The notes beneath the pieces are model-generated. The model saw only the letters and a list, made by a program, of their open reading frames with translations, was not told the origin of the DNA and ran no database searches. Shown in pieces: positions 17,377 to 25,337 of a DNA stretch of 34,696 nucleotides. The DNA lies in contig DAOWAS010000008.1 in the NCBI GenBank assembly GCA_030634465.1, positions 1 to 34,696 on the forward strand, written 5' to 3'. The first letter of the stretch is position 1, and each line of letters starts with the position of its first letter. The position numbers and the translations under genes are program-made. The stretch is from Alphaproteobacteria bacterium. Lineage in GTDB: Bacteria > Pseudomonadota > Alphaproteobacteria > Sphingomonadales > SMXR01.

Positions 17377-17697
17377 TCAAGTACCAGTACCAGTCGCTGT
17401 TGATGTAGAAGTACTTGTTGATGTAGTTGTAGATGTTCCTGTTGGTTCATCTGGAGTTGGAGTAGGAGCAGGTACGTCTTTGTTCCCACTTGAACCCGCC
17501 TCAATAATTACTGCAATCATTGTCGCAGCAACGATACCGCCAACTACTATTGCAGAAACACCTGTACCACCTGCAGAACCTGAAGCTGAACCACCTGCAG
17601 CACTACCAGTAGTAGTGTCTTGTGCTGATGCAAATGTTGGAGCTAAAGCCATGCCAGCCACTACCAAAGCTGTTAATACTAAATTAGATTTTTGCAT
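17377..17697 (-). CDS. Small secreted Thr/Ser-rich protein, YjbE/GfcA-like (copy 1)
   Basis: A 106-residue protein with a clear Sec signal peptide (cut near FASAQ-DTT). It continues with a Gly/Ser/Ala linker, a hydrophobic GGIVAATMIAVIIEAG segment, a Pro-rich hinge (APTPTPDEP) and a tail of alternating Ser and Thr. This is the same architecture as copy 2 at 16781-17149 and as E. coli YjbE/GfcA. AAAGG lies eight bases before the ATG. It is followed by a strong terminator and is preceded by a weaker hairpin, so it is probably a single-gene transcript. Possible roles are a surface or matrix component linked to polysaccharide, by family context only. Confidence 0.62.
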   Translation of the reverse strand: MQKSNLVLTALVVAGMALAPTFASAQDTTTGSAAGGSASGSAGGTGVSAIVVGGIVAATMIAVIIEAGSSGNKDVPAPTPTPDEPTGTSTTTSTSTSTSTATGTGT

Positions 17698-17730
17698 TAT
17701 TAATACCTTTCAATTTTATCAACTCTCGTC

Positions 17731-17762
17731 AAAAAAGGGCAACCCCTATTTTGCTACCCTTT
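17731..17762 (-). terminator. Hairpin with T-run between the YjbF-like and YjbE-like genes
   Basis: On the minus strand a 9-bp stem, including two G-U pairs (17734-17742 with 17754-17762), is followed by six T at 17736-17731. The G-U pairs form only on the minus strand, which supports transcription in that direction. It is 160 bp after the YjbF-like stop and only about 35 bp before the YjbE-like start. It could therefore be the yjbF terminator or an attenuator in the yjbE leader. Confidence 0.5.
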
Positions 17763-17923
17763 AGAATTTCAATCTCTCAATATAACTCTATTAGAATCAC
17801 ATTCAACCTCTATAATATAAATAAACCATTACTACACAATAGTTTTTTATTATAAAACAACCACAACAATACTAGTTTAAGCTTATATTGTTGCATTTAT
17901 ACGTCATATATTTTTAACTTTAT

Positions 17924-18586
17924 TCAACCGAAGGGCTTAAGAATGTTGATCTCCATGGTGTACTTACCATTAACCAGACCTTGACGAGAACGCCAAACAA
18001 AACCTGTATCTTCATCAAGCCAATACAGATTTTCTACTTTCCAACCTGCTGAGGAAGTGCATTTTTCTTCTAAAAGGAGAGTTTCATATGAATAATCAAG
18101 AATCACTATGCTTTCTTCACCTTTGTACTTCACCTCACAATTTAGCCTCTCACTTGAAATATTTGGAGTTTTTGTCTCCATAACAATTTGATATGACCTA
18201 GGTGTTTTATAATCATTAAATTGACTACCTAAAAAATCATCGCCAACGACCTCAAGATAAGAAATATCTTTTTCAAAACCGACAGTATGTACAATTCTAC
18301 CCGCCTTGGTCGACATGCTGACATTGTTGCTGGAAATCCACTGTAAACGTCCGCCATCTACATAACCCAATATCATTAATGCTGGTGGGGTATTTTCCAA
18401 CTGGGCAGTAATTGAAGCATAGGGAATGTTTTCAACTTCTTCTCTGGTCTGAGCAATTTCCTGATCGGCAGATGAAAGCTTCGTCACCAAAACTTCTCTG
18501 GCATTTTGCCAAACGCCGTCCGCACCGCAAGCTGATAGCAATAAAAGCAGTGAAACTGGTAGCAAAGCTGTCTTTATATTTTTCAT
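17924..18586 (-). CDS. YjbF/GfcB-like outer-membrane lipoprotein
   Basis: A 220-residue lipoprotein with lipobox LSAC (Cys20). The body matches the YjbF/GfcB (YmcC) pattern: Y-ASI near residue 56, the segment LMILGYVDGGRLQWISSN, GRIVHTVGFEKDISYLE in the middle, and the end WKVENLYWLDEDTGFVWRSRQ...INILKP. In E. coli these lipoproteins belong to exopolysaccharide (yjbEFGH) or group 4 capsule (gfcABCDE) operons. Here two YjbE-like genes follow on the same strand, whereas E. coli has E before F. YjbG and YjbH are not in this window. The call rests on motif pattern, not on a search. Confidence 0.72.
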   Translation of the reverse strand: MKNIKTALLPVSLLLLLSACGADGVWQNAREVLVTKLSSADQEIAQTREEVENIPYASITAQLENTPPALMILGYVDGGRLQWISSNNVSMSTKAGRIVHTVGFEKDISYLEVVGDDFLGSQFNDYKTPRSYQIVMETKTPNISSERLNCEVKYKGEESIVILDYSYETLLLEEKCTSSAGWKVENLYWLDEDTGFVWRSRQGLVNGKYTMEINILKPFG

Positions 18587-18735
18587 TTATTTAAACTCAT
18601 GCTGTCTGTGTTATATTTATTATTATAAAAAGATAATTAGACTAAATTATGAAGAAATTATTAAATGAAGTTAAACAACGACACAAGTAAACTTCTATTA
18701 AAATTTGCATTGAATTATATAAAGGTTGGTTAGTT

Positions 18736-19593
18736 ATGATAAAAAAGACACCCATACTTATATTAGCAATAGTTGTTATATCTGCACCGTGGCTATATGG
18801 ACAATACTTAAGCTATTCGCAAAGATCAGCTATTGTTAACTCTCGTATTGAGGCATATATCACACCGCCCTCAACCGCCACGCACCACAGCTCAGGGTTG
18901 AAATTTATGATTTTGGAAAATGGTAACAACCAGCCCACTAACGATGCCAATACAATTGTTAGATCCAGAAGCAATGTTTGGGTGAGCAGTGAAAACCCAC
19001 AAAACCAAAACGAAGATGGATTGGATGCCACAGACCCGATTGATCTTGAGGTTAGCCACCCGTTTTTATCTGAAATTTTAAAAGCATCCTCAACAGGTGC
19101 GCATTATCTTTGGTGGGTTGATGCTGAGCTAATACCAGAAGGCACAGCTGGTTTTGAAACCGAAAATACGATGATTGACATTTTTGTTGTTGACCGTGTT
19201 GCACCACTGCCTGCACCTGACGATGTTGCTAGCATTCCAAGCTATGCCACCATTACCGAAGATGGCATTGGCTATTATTTATTAAGCGATGCCACCACAG
19301 GCGCGCACCCAACGCGGGATGACATGGTTGAGGTGCATTATTCAGGTTGGCAAACCGATGGCACCATGTTCGACAGCTCAGTATTACGCGAAGAAACAAA
19401 TACATTTCCCTTGGGTCGTTTAATTGCTGGTTGGCAAAAATCCATACCGCTTATGCGTGTTGGTGAAAAAGCACGCATTTGGATACCTGGCGATCTGGCT
19501 TATGACCTGCGCGAAGACCGCCCTAATGCCCCAAAAGGCATGCTGGTTTTTGATGTGGAGCTTGTGGGCATTTCACCAAAAGAGGAAGAATAA
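18736..19593 (+). CDS. Membrane-anchored FKBP-type peptidyl-prolyl isomerase
   Basis: A 285-residue protein with an N-terminal signal anchor (residues 1-26) and probably a periplasmic body. Residues 30-165 form a region I do not recognise. The C-terminal 110 residues are an FKBP domain: VEVHYSGWQTDGTMFDSS, PLGRLIAGWQKSIPLMRVGEKARIWIPGDLAY and the closing GMLVFDVELVGI. The key aromatic and Asp positions of FKBP are present. The usual YG after IPxxLA is replaced by YD. AAAGG precedes the ATG. It is tail to tail with paaE and its stop codon directly abuts that of paaE. Confidence 0.88.
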   Translation: MIKKTPILILAIVVISAPWLYGQYLSYSQRSAIVNSRIEAYITPPSTATHHSSGLKFMILENGNNQPTNDANTIVRSRSNVWVSSENPQNQNEDGLDATDPIDLEVSHPFLSEILKASSTGAHYLWWVDAELIPEGTAGFETENTMIDIFVVDRVAPLPAPDDVASIPSYATITEDGIGYYLLSDATTGAHPTRDDMVEVHYSGWQTDGTMFDSSVLREETNTFPLGRLIAGWQKSIPLMRVGEKARIWIPGDLAYDLREDRPNAPKGMLVFDVELVGISPKEEE

Positions 19594-20667
19594 TTACTTA
19601 TCGTAATTAAGAACCAAGGTTTTGCTTGTGGGGGTCGACTGGCAGGTTAGCACATAACCTGCCTCGACCTCGTCAGGCTCTAAACCATAGTTTACCGCCA
19701 TTTCGACCGAGCCTTCAATAACCTTGGCACGGCAAGTACAGCACACCCCACCACGGCATGAATATGGCACATCAGCCCCTGTTTTTGATGCCGCATCTAA
19801 AACACTGCCATCACTTGGGGCATAGCTGAATGTGCGTTCAACCCCATCCAAGGTCATGGTAATTTCACAATCGCTCGCTATTACTGCTTTTGCCGAAGCG
19901 TCATCTTGTTTGGCAACGGTTACACCGTCGGTGGTGAAAAGCTCATAATGAATTTTATCTTGTGATGCGCCACCCTCTAACAATGCCTTTTCAATATCGC
20001 CTATCATGCTGCCGGGGCCACAAATGAAATAATGCTCAACCTTGTCCGTAGCTATCATGTTTTCCATAATTTCTTTGGTTTTAGCGTAATCAACAAAGCC
20101 ATTAAAAAATTCAAACTCTTGTTTTTCCTCTGATAAAAAGTGGAAAAAGCTGAAACGGGTCATGAAACGGTTTTTTAACTGCGACAATTCTTGGCGAAAA
20201 ATTGTACTGGCGGGTGAGCGGTTGGCATAAAACAACATAAACTCACTTTCAGGCTCAACCTCCAAAGTGGTTTTAATTATGGACATAATTGGCGTAATGC
20301 CACTGCCGCCAGCAAATGCCACATATGTTTTCTTATTCTTGCCACCAAGCTCAACAAAAAAATGCCCCGATGGTGGGAACACATCAATTGTATCGCCAAC
20401 TTTCAGGTCATTATTGATAAAACCTGACATGCGACCACCCTCAACCGCACGCACAGCAACACGCAATTTGTCCTCAGCCACACTTGAACAGATAGAATAT
20501 GAACGTCTGATATCTTCACCACCAATGTCTGCACGCACGCTAACATGTTGCCCTTGGGTATATTTAAACATGTCTTTCAGGTCATCTGGCACAGCGAAAG
20601 TAAGCGAAACACAATCATCTGTTTCTTTATCTATATTGCTAACCGTTAGGGCGTGAAACTTACTCAT
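19594..20667 (-). CDS. paaE: Phenylacetyl-CoA epoxidase reductase subunit PaaE
   Basis: A 357-residue flavo-iron-sulfur reductase that feeds electrons from NADPH to the PaaABC(D) epoxidase. It has an FAD-binding FNR domain (RRSYSICSS), an NAD(P)-binding domain (FAGGSGITPIMSII, then YFICGPGSMI) and a C-terminal plant-type [2Fe-2S] ferredoxin domain with PYSCRGGVCCTCRAK and a final LTCQS supplying the Cys ligands. It is the last gene of paaABCDE. The ATG at 20667 lies behind AGGAAT, and a longer open frame would overlap paaD. Confidence 0.95.
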   Translation of the reverse strand: MSKFHALTVSNIDKETDDCVSLTFAVPDDLKDMFKYTQGQHVSVRADIGGEDIRRSYSICSSVAEDKLRVAVRAVEGGRMSGFINNDLKVGDTIDVFPPSGHFFVELGGKNKKTYVAFAGGSGITPIMSIIKTTLEVEPESEFMLFYANRSPASTIFRQELSQLKNRFMTRFSFFHFLSEEKQEFEFFNGFVDYAKTKEIMENMIATDKVEHYFICGPGSMIGDIEKALLEGGASQDKIHYELFTTDGVTVAKQDDASAKAVIASDCEITMTLDGVERTFSYAPSDGSVLDAASKTGADVPYSCRGGVCCTCRAKVIEGSVEMAVNYGLEPDEVEAGYVLTCQSTPTSKTLVLNYDK

Positions 20668-20689
20668 ATTTTTATTCCTGATATCTTGG

Positions 20690-21202
20690 TTAAATACATT
20701 TGAAATAATCAAACGGCTCCAAACAGCTTTCACACTTATAAAGTGCCTTGCACGCTGTTGAGCCAAACTCGCTTACTTTTACTGTTTTTTCAGAGCCACA
20801 TTGCGGACAGGCAATTGTAGGATCAATTCCCATAATTGACGCTTTGCTGGTGGATGAATGTAGCGGTGGGCTAATGCCATAAGCACGTAGCTTATCTTTA
20901 CCCTCGTCACTCATCCAATCAGTTGTCCACGGCGGGCTAAGTTGGGTTTTAATGGTTACTTTGCTCGCCCCTGCCATAAGCAAGGCCTCACGAACATTGT
21001 CTTCAATTAGCTTGGTTGCGGGGCAACCTGTGTATGTGGGGGTTAATGCCACCTCTAATGCGCCACCATCACTAAGCTTCAAGTCACGCACCAAACCTAA
21101 ATCAAGCACACTAAGCACTGGCACTTCGGGGTCTAAAACCGCCTCAAGTGCGCGCCAATATTTGGCTGTGTCTTCATTTTCGTTATGTGCTTGCTTGCTC
21201 AT
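20690..21202 (-). CDS. paaD: Phenylacetyl-CoA epoxidase assembly subunit PaaD
   Basis: A 170-residue protein needed for activity of the epoxidase complex, related to MIP18/SufT-like factors. The N-terminal DUF59 domain has LDPEVPVLSVLDLGLVRD and YTGCPAT. The C-terminus has a zinc-ribbon (CPQCGS ... CKALYKCESC), which is typical of PaaD. It starts 3 bp after the paaC stop, so the two are transcribed together. Confidence 0.93.
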   Translation of the reverse strand: MSKQAHNENEDTAKYWRALEAVLDPEVPVLSVLDLGLVRDLKLSDGGALEVALTPTYTGCPATKLIEDNVREALLMAGASKVTIKTQLSPPWTTDWMSDEGKDKLRAYGISPPLHSSTSKASIMGIDPTIACPQCGSEKTVKVSEFGSTACKALYKCESCLEPFDYFKCI

Positions 21203-21205
21203 GGC

Positions 21206-21961
21206 TTACCATTTTGCCCCTGGGTATGCCCGTTGCAAAAACTGCATTTCTGATAGGATATGCCCTAAATGCTCAGAATGATGCCCTTTGAAACGCCCCA
21301 TAATCATGGCTTGGCTTGGTGGTTTTATCAGCCCTGCCTCAACTAAAATCGCGTCAATTTCAGCGTTCCACGGTGCTTCTAAACTGGCGGCATCAACGGC
21401 AATGCCAGCCTCGCACAGGCGTTTTTCACCGTCAGACATGGCGAACAGCTCGCCAGTGAAACGCCACATGTCTTCTAAGCCTTTTTGCACATATGCTTTG
21501 CTTTCATCTGTGCCGTCGCCAAGGCGCAACATCCACTCCGAGGAAAAGCGCTTATGGTACAGCACTTCTTTAATGGCCTTGCCCGCAATGGCTGACAACT
21601 GCTCGTCTTTCGAGTTTTGCAATTGCTCTAAATACAGCGCCATGAAAGTTGAATATAGGAACAGGCGAACCGTGGTTCTGCCCCAGTTTTTATTGGGCTG
21701 TTCTAGCAACAGATAATTTCTAAATTTTAGACAGTCGCGCAAATATGCCAAATCGTCTGCTGACTTACCCTCACCCTCAACCTCAGCGGCGTAATCTAAA
21801 TATAACTGCGCCTCACCTATCAGGTCTAACGACAGGTTAGTTACAGCAATGTCTAGCTCTAACGCGGGGGAGTGTCCGCACCATTCAGCCAAGCGCTGCC
21901 CTAAAATTAAAGCATTGTCGCCCAAGCTAAGGGCATATTCATATAAGTCTTTATTACTCAT
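21206..21961 (-). CDS. paaC: Phenylacetyl-CoA epoxidase structural subunit PaaC
   Basis: A 251-residue ferritin-like protein without a working di-iron site, which pairs with the catalytic subunit PaaA. Recognisable family phrases are LGDNALILGQRLAEWCGHSPALELDIAVTNLSLDLIGEAQ, VLYHKRFSSEWMLRLGDGT and GRFKGHHSEHLGHILSEMQ. AAGGG lies before the ATG. It is 9 bp after paaB. Confidence 0.95.
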   Translation of the reverse strand: MSNKDLYEYALSLGDNALILGQRLAEWCGHSPALELDIAVTNLSLDLIGEAQLYLDYAAEVEGEGKSADDLAYLRDCLKFRNYLLLEQPNKNWGRTTVRLFLYSTFMALYLEQLQNSKDEQLSAIAGKAIKEVLYHKRFSSEWMLRLGDGTDESKAYVQKGLEDMWRFTGELFAMSDGEKRLCEAGIAVDAASLEAPWNAEIDAILVEAGLIKPPSQAMIMGRFKGHHSEHLGHILSEMQFLQRAYPGAKW

Positions 21962-21970
21962 GGGTAACCC

Positions 21971-22258
21971 TTACATGTTTTCAATATTGTCTGGAACTTT
22001 GTAAAAAGTGGGGTGGCGGTAAACCTTGTCACGAGCAGGCTCGAACAAATGCTCCATATCGCCCGGGTCTGATGCCACTATTGATTTTGACGGCACAACC
22101 CAAAGGCTAACCCCCTCCATACGGCGGGTGTACAAATCCCTAGCGTTTTCTATGGCCATTTCGGCATCGGTGGCATGCACACTGCCAACGTGTTTGTGTG
22201 ACAGGCCATTTTTTGAACGGATAAATATTTCAAATAAATCCCAATTACCTTTGCTCAT
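21971..22258 (-). CDS. paaB: Phenylacetyl-CoA epoxidase subunit PaaB
   Basis: A 95-residue subunit that holds the epoxidase assembly together. It begins KGNWDLFEIFIRSKNGLSHKHVGSVHA and contains ENARDLYTRR and VSLWVVPSKSI, which are characteristic of PaaB. The in-frame TTG at 22276 is unlikely to be the start, because AGGAG lies just before the ATG at 22258. The gene sits between paaA and paaC. Confidence 0.95.
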   Translation of the reverse strand: MSKGNWDLFEIFIRSKNGLSHKHVGSVHATDAEMAIENARDLYTRRMEGVSLWVVPSKSIVASDPGDMEHLFEPARDKVYRHPTFYKVPDNIENM

Positions 22259-22282
22259 AATAACTCCTCTTGCCAACCTGCT

Positions 22283-23299
22283 TTATGCGGCGGCGTGTTT
22301 TGCTTTTTGTTTTTCTGCATATGCCTCTGCGGCTTCGCGCACCCACGCGCCGTCAGCGTAAGCCTCAACCCGTGCGTCTAACCGATCGCGGTTACAATGC
22401 CCTTCACCCTTAACCACTGACCAAAACTCGTCCCAGTTCAGATCACCAATTTCATAATGACCAGTCACCTCGTTAAAGCCCAGATCGGGATCAGGCATGG
22501 TCAGGCCAATGGCCTCAGCCTGCGGCACTGTGGCGTCAATAAAACGCTGACGCAGTTCGTCGTTTGAAAAACGCTTGATCTTCCATGCCATTGACTGTGC
22601 TGAGTTTGGACTATCACCATCAGGCGGGCCAAACATCATAAGCGAAGGCCACCACCAACGGTTCATGGCATCTTGCGCCATTTCACGTTGTTCGGCATTG
22701 CCTTCCATCATTACGGTCATAATTTCAAACCCTTGACGTTGATGGAAACTTTCTTCCTTACACACCTTCACCATGGCGCGTGCATATGGGCCGTATGAAC
22801 AACGGCAAAGCGGAATTTGGTTTGTTACCGCCGCACCATCAACCAACCAACCAATGGCACCAATGTCTGCCCATGTCAGGGTTGGGTAGTTGAAAATAGT
22901 TGAATATTTTGCCTTGCCAGTGTGCAACTGCTCTAACAAATCGCCACGCTCAACACCCAGAGTTTCCGCCGCGCTATAAAGGTACAGCCCATGTCCTGCT
23001 TCGTCTTGTACTTTGGCTAGCAATATCAGCTTGCGGCGCAAGCTTGGTGCGCGGCTAATCCAGTTACCCTCAGGCAACATGCCAACAATTTCCGAATGGG
23101 CGTGCTGTGAAATTTGCCTAACCAAAGTTTTACGATACGGTTCTGGCATCCAGTCTTTTGGTTCGATAAATTGCTCATCATCAATGCGGGCTTGGAAGCG
23201 AGCTTCATTTTCACTGGCCTCAACAATTTCGTCTTTGGCACCAGTGTCTTTGGCATCAGCTGCTTTTTGCGCTTTGGTGCGTAGGTCGGTGGTGTACAT
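22283..23299 (-). CDS. paaA: Phenylacetyl-CoA epoxidase catalytic subunit PaaA
   Basis: A 338-residue catalytic subunit with a carboxylate-bridged di-iron centre that forms 2-(1,2-epoxy-cyclohexadienyl)acetyl-CoA. Helical metal-binding signatures are visible, including [18 protein letters not shown] (ExxH) and a later [13 protein letters not shown] (ExxH). It is the first gene of the operon. The leader is about 100 nt long and repetitive, and a TetR-type palindrome overlaps the predicted -35. The phenylacetate-CoA ligase PaaK and the downstream ring-opening genes are not in this window. Confidence 0.96.
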   Translation of the reverse strand: MYTTDLRTKAQKAADAKDTGAKDEIVEASENEARFQARIDDEQFIEPKDWMPEPYRKTLVRQISQHAHSEIVGMLPEGNWISRAPSLRRKLILLAKVQDEAGHGLYLYSAAETLGVERGDLLEQLHTGKAKYSTIFNYPTLTWADIGAIGWLVDGAAVTNQIPLCRCSYGPYARAMVKVCKEESFHQRQGFEIMTVMMEGNAEQREMAQDAMNRWWWPSLMMFGPPDGDSPNSAQSMAWKIKRFSNDELRQRFIDATVPQAEAIGLTMPDPDLGFNEVTGHYEIGDLNWDEFWSVVKGEGHCNRDRLDARVEAYADGAWVREAAEAYAEKQKAKHAAA

Positions 23300-23300
23300 G

Positions 23301-23375
23301 GGCTTCTCTTTAAAATTTATTGGCTTTTTTTAAACACGCGGCCTTTTCTTAAAACACATGGCCTTTTTTAAACGG
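23301..23375 (-). repeat. Imperfect tandem repeat in the paaA leader
   Basis: Four copies of a roughly 20-bp motif, about GGC-T-rich-TTTAAA-AC, start at 23301, 23322, 23340 and 23360, with spacings of 21, 18 and 20 bp. On the transcribed strand they read TTTAAAAAA-GGCC-like, resembling a multiplied ribosome-binding region. The unit nearest the gene supplies AAGAGAAG before the ATG. A very short frame starts at 23359: ATG, eight more codons, stop. It may be coincidental. Confidence 0.6.
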
Positions 23376-23400
23376 TATAGGAATTCGTTAAGAGGGTAAT

Positions 23401-23429
23401 GTTTTATAATAAATCGACCGAACGGTCAA
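23401..23429 (-). promoter_or_regulatory. paaA promoter with overlapping TetR-type operator
   Basis: On the minus strand TTGACC (23429-23424) and TAAAAC (23406-23401) are separated by 17 bp, a good sigma70 promoter aimed at paaA. The -35 lies inside the palindrome GACCG-aa-CGGTC at 23416-23427, which is the form of many TetR-family operators such as that of PaaR. Binding would block the promoter. No regulator gene is in the window. Confidence 0.6.
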
Positions 23430-23453
23430 TTAACTACACGCCCCGCCCCACAA

Positions 23454-23521
23454 AATAACCTATTTGGATAATTATGTTGAAATAACAGTGGTTTTTTGTT
23501 AAATTAACCAATTAGGTTATT
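23454..23521. repeat. 14-bp inverted repeat upstream of the M23 gene
   Basis: Arms AATAACCTATTTGG (23454-23467) and CCAATTAGGTTATT (23508-23521) pair with one mismatch across a 40-bp gap, ending 15 bp before the M23 start codon. It could be a regulator-binding pair, or an element end at the left side of the island. Its sequence differs from the 23-bp repeat bracketing the HNH gene. Confidence 0.5.
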
Positions 23522-23536
23522 AACGCAGGTGTAAAT

Positions 23537-24076
23537 ATGTTCAAATGGTTCAATAAAATTAAGCGAAAAAATAAGAAGTTTACAAACCCTACAGGCGGGG
23601 TTGTGCGCAACGACAACTATGGTTTTGGGCATTTTGGCGCACCACGCACTAGCAACTCTAGTAATAGGAAAACCCACAATGGTACAGACTATCTGGCTGA
23701 AGCAGACCAAGAGGTGCGCGCCTGCATTTCAGGCAAGGTTAGTAAAATTGGCTACCCTTATGCTAGCGACCTGCAATATCGCTATGTTGAGATAACCAAT
23801 GATGATGGCTATTCAGTGCGCCACTTTTATGTTTTTCCTGCCAGCGACATAGATGTTGGTACAAAGGTTAAACAAGGGCAAGCCATAGGCCAATGCCAAA
23901 ACCTGGCCAAAAAATATCGTGGTATGAAAAACCATGTTCATGTGGAAATTAAAAAAGATGGCGAACTGTTAAATCCTGAAGGTTTGATAAATAATTATAT
24001 ACTGTCCCCAGATACCCTGAAAGGCAATCACAATCTACAAAATCAGATTAAGAAGAAATACGTCCCTCACAAATAA
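23537..24076 (+). CDS. M23-family peptidase without signal peptide; C-terminus lies in an inverted repeat
   Basis: A 179-residue protein with the LytM/lysostaphin-type zinc site: His47 and Asp51 in HNGTD, and His133-x-His135 in NHVHVE. His96 in SVRHFYVFP matches the position of the usual extra His. The catalytic site therefore looks complete. The N-terminus is short and strongly basic (FKWFNKIKRKNKK), without a hydrophobic signal. Residues from about 152 to the stop are encoded by the 23-bp repeat at 23992-24014 and the following bases, so the original C-terminus may have been replaced by insertion. AGGTG precedes the ATG. The gene overlaps the convergent HNH gene by 29 bp. Confidence 0.75.
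   Translation: MFKWFNKIKRKNKKFTNPTGGVVRNDNYGFGHFGAPRTSNSSNRKTHNGTDYLAEADQEVRACISGKVSKIGYPYASDLQYRYVEITNDDGYSVRHFYVFPASDIDVGTKVKQGQAIGQCQNLAKKYRGMKNHVHVEIKKDGELLNPEGLINNYILSPDTLKGNHNLQNQIKKKYVPHK
23992..24014 (+). repeat. Left copy of a perfect 23-bp inverted repeat
   Basis: Begins TAATTATATACTGTCCC and ends CCAGATA. It is identical to the reverse complement of 25438-25460. Together the two copies bracket a 1,469-bp segment holding only the HNH gene. It lies in the 3' coding part of the M23 gene. Perfect pairing over 23 bp, including the GC-rich core CTGTCCCCAG, is not expected by chance in this short span. Confidence 0.85.
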
Positions 24077-25337
24077 CTTTCATGGCATCTTCACTTATTT
24101 TTCTATTCAATCTTTCACTAATTGCACACTGGTGAGATAACTTATTTAACGATACAAACCAAGTATCTAGCAAATCCTTCATCAACTCTCCGTTCATAGC
24201 TACTTTTTTATGCTCTATTGTTTTTCCTTCGCATAAAATAGCCACCAAGACCTTTAACCATTGGCCACCCTCACTTTGTAAAAACATCCAATATGGAAAC
24301 AACTTATTTAAATTATTAAAATAACTTATTACTTCAGAAATTTCATATAGCTCTCGGGGATCATCATCATACCCATCAACCATAAATTCTATTTTTTGCA
24401 TATAACCTAAAGTAACTTCTCGACAGCTAATAATATTGTTAAGGAATTGTAATATTTCTGAAGTATTTCCAGATTCTATATCTTCCCTAGGTATAGAGTA
24501 TAGAACGAGGCCGAATTCTTTATTCACAATTGCTGAGCTAATATTATCAAAGGGAATGTCATATGTAATAGGGTTATTATACATATGTACTGCAAAGGAA
24601 GAGTATGCATCTAATACTGGTGCTGGAAATATTACTCTTCCGCTATTTTCCAATTTCACACCGTAAGTATTTGCTTTTTTAATAGCCTCAATTAATTTAC
24701 TTTCTTCATAAGAATCCTCATGCTTCAATTTTGGTATAAACATAAAAAATGAATATGAGTTTATTGTTACATGGCGATAAACCCAATTCTGACTATCAAA
24801 TTCAGGAACTCTAAAAACACCAATCCTAAACCAATCAGGCGCATATAACTCACAATTTTCATGCCGAGATGCCAGTGTAATATTCTCGTAGTCATTAATA
24901 TTCGAGGGTGAAATCAAGCCACAATAAACAATTATATTCTCAGGAAGCTCTCGATCTTCAATAAGATATTTTCCATAATCATTTAAAACCTCTAAATCTG
25001 CTTTATTTACTCTCGCTGAATTATAAGATAATTTTATCAGCCATTTACATAGAAGATCATAATTGTATCGCAGATCAATAGTTTCATCTTTAAAAACATG
25101 TTCTATGAAAAAATCATTATACAATGACTTACCGTATGCATCTAAAGCAGATAGCTTTATGTTATTACACTCCGCACAAACATCCTTAATAACTGAGTCA
25201 GTACTTAAAAATTTTCTTGGTACTATTTCTGAAAACTGGATATCATCTGGTGACGGATTTATATTTAGAAACCAGTTTGGAATTATATGTTCCCGCGTCA
25301 ACTTTTTATTCTTTTTACAATATGAACATACCCTCAT
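24048..25337 (-). CDS. AT-rich HNH-type protein in an inverted-repeat-bounded island
   Basis: A 429-residue protein with an N-terminal HNH/zinc-binding site: Cys4-x2-Cys7, Glu16-His17 with Pro20 in EHIIPNWF, and Cys54-x2-Cys57-Asn58 in CAECNN. This is the pattern of standalone HNH endonucleases. The rest (about 360 residues) I do not recognise; it has several aromatic-rich segments. The base composition is clearly more AT-rich than that of neighbouring genes, suggesting recent transfer. It is the only gene between the two 23-bp repeats. It may be a homing, mobile or defence nuclease. There is no transposase beside it. Confidence 0.7.
   Translation of the reverse strand: MRVCSYCKKNKKLTREHIIPNWFLNINPSPDDIQFSEIVPRKFLSTDSVIKDVCAECNNIKLSALDAYGKSLYNDFFIEHVFKDETIDLRYNYDLLCKWLIKLSYNSARVNKADLEVLNDYGKYLIEDRELPENIIVYCGLISPSNINDYENITLASRHENCELYAPDWFRIGVFRVPEFDSQNWVYRHVTINSYSFFMFIPKLKHEDSYEESKLIEAIKKANTYGVKLENSGRVIFPAPVLDAYSSFAVHMYNNPITYDIPFDNISSAIVNKEFGLVLYSIPREDIESGNTSEILQFLNNIISCREVTLGYMQKIEFMVDGYDDDPRELYEISEVISYFNNLNKLFPYWMFLQSEGGQWLKVLVAILCEGKTIEHKKVAMNGELMKDLLDTWFVSLNKLSHQCAISERLNRKISEDAMKVICEGRISS

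Noticed and set aside
23013-23333. 106-residue plus-strand frame opposite paaA
   Set aside because: It is antisense to a well-conserved catalytic gene and shows no protein motif.
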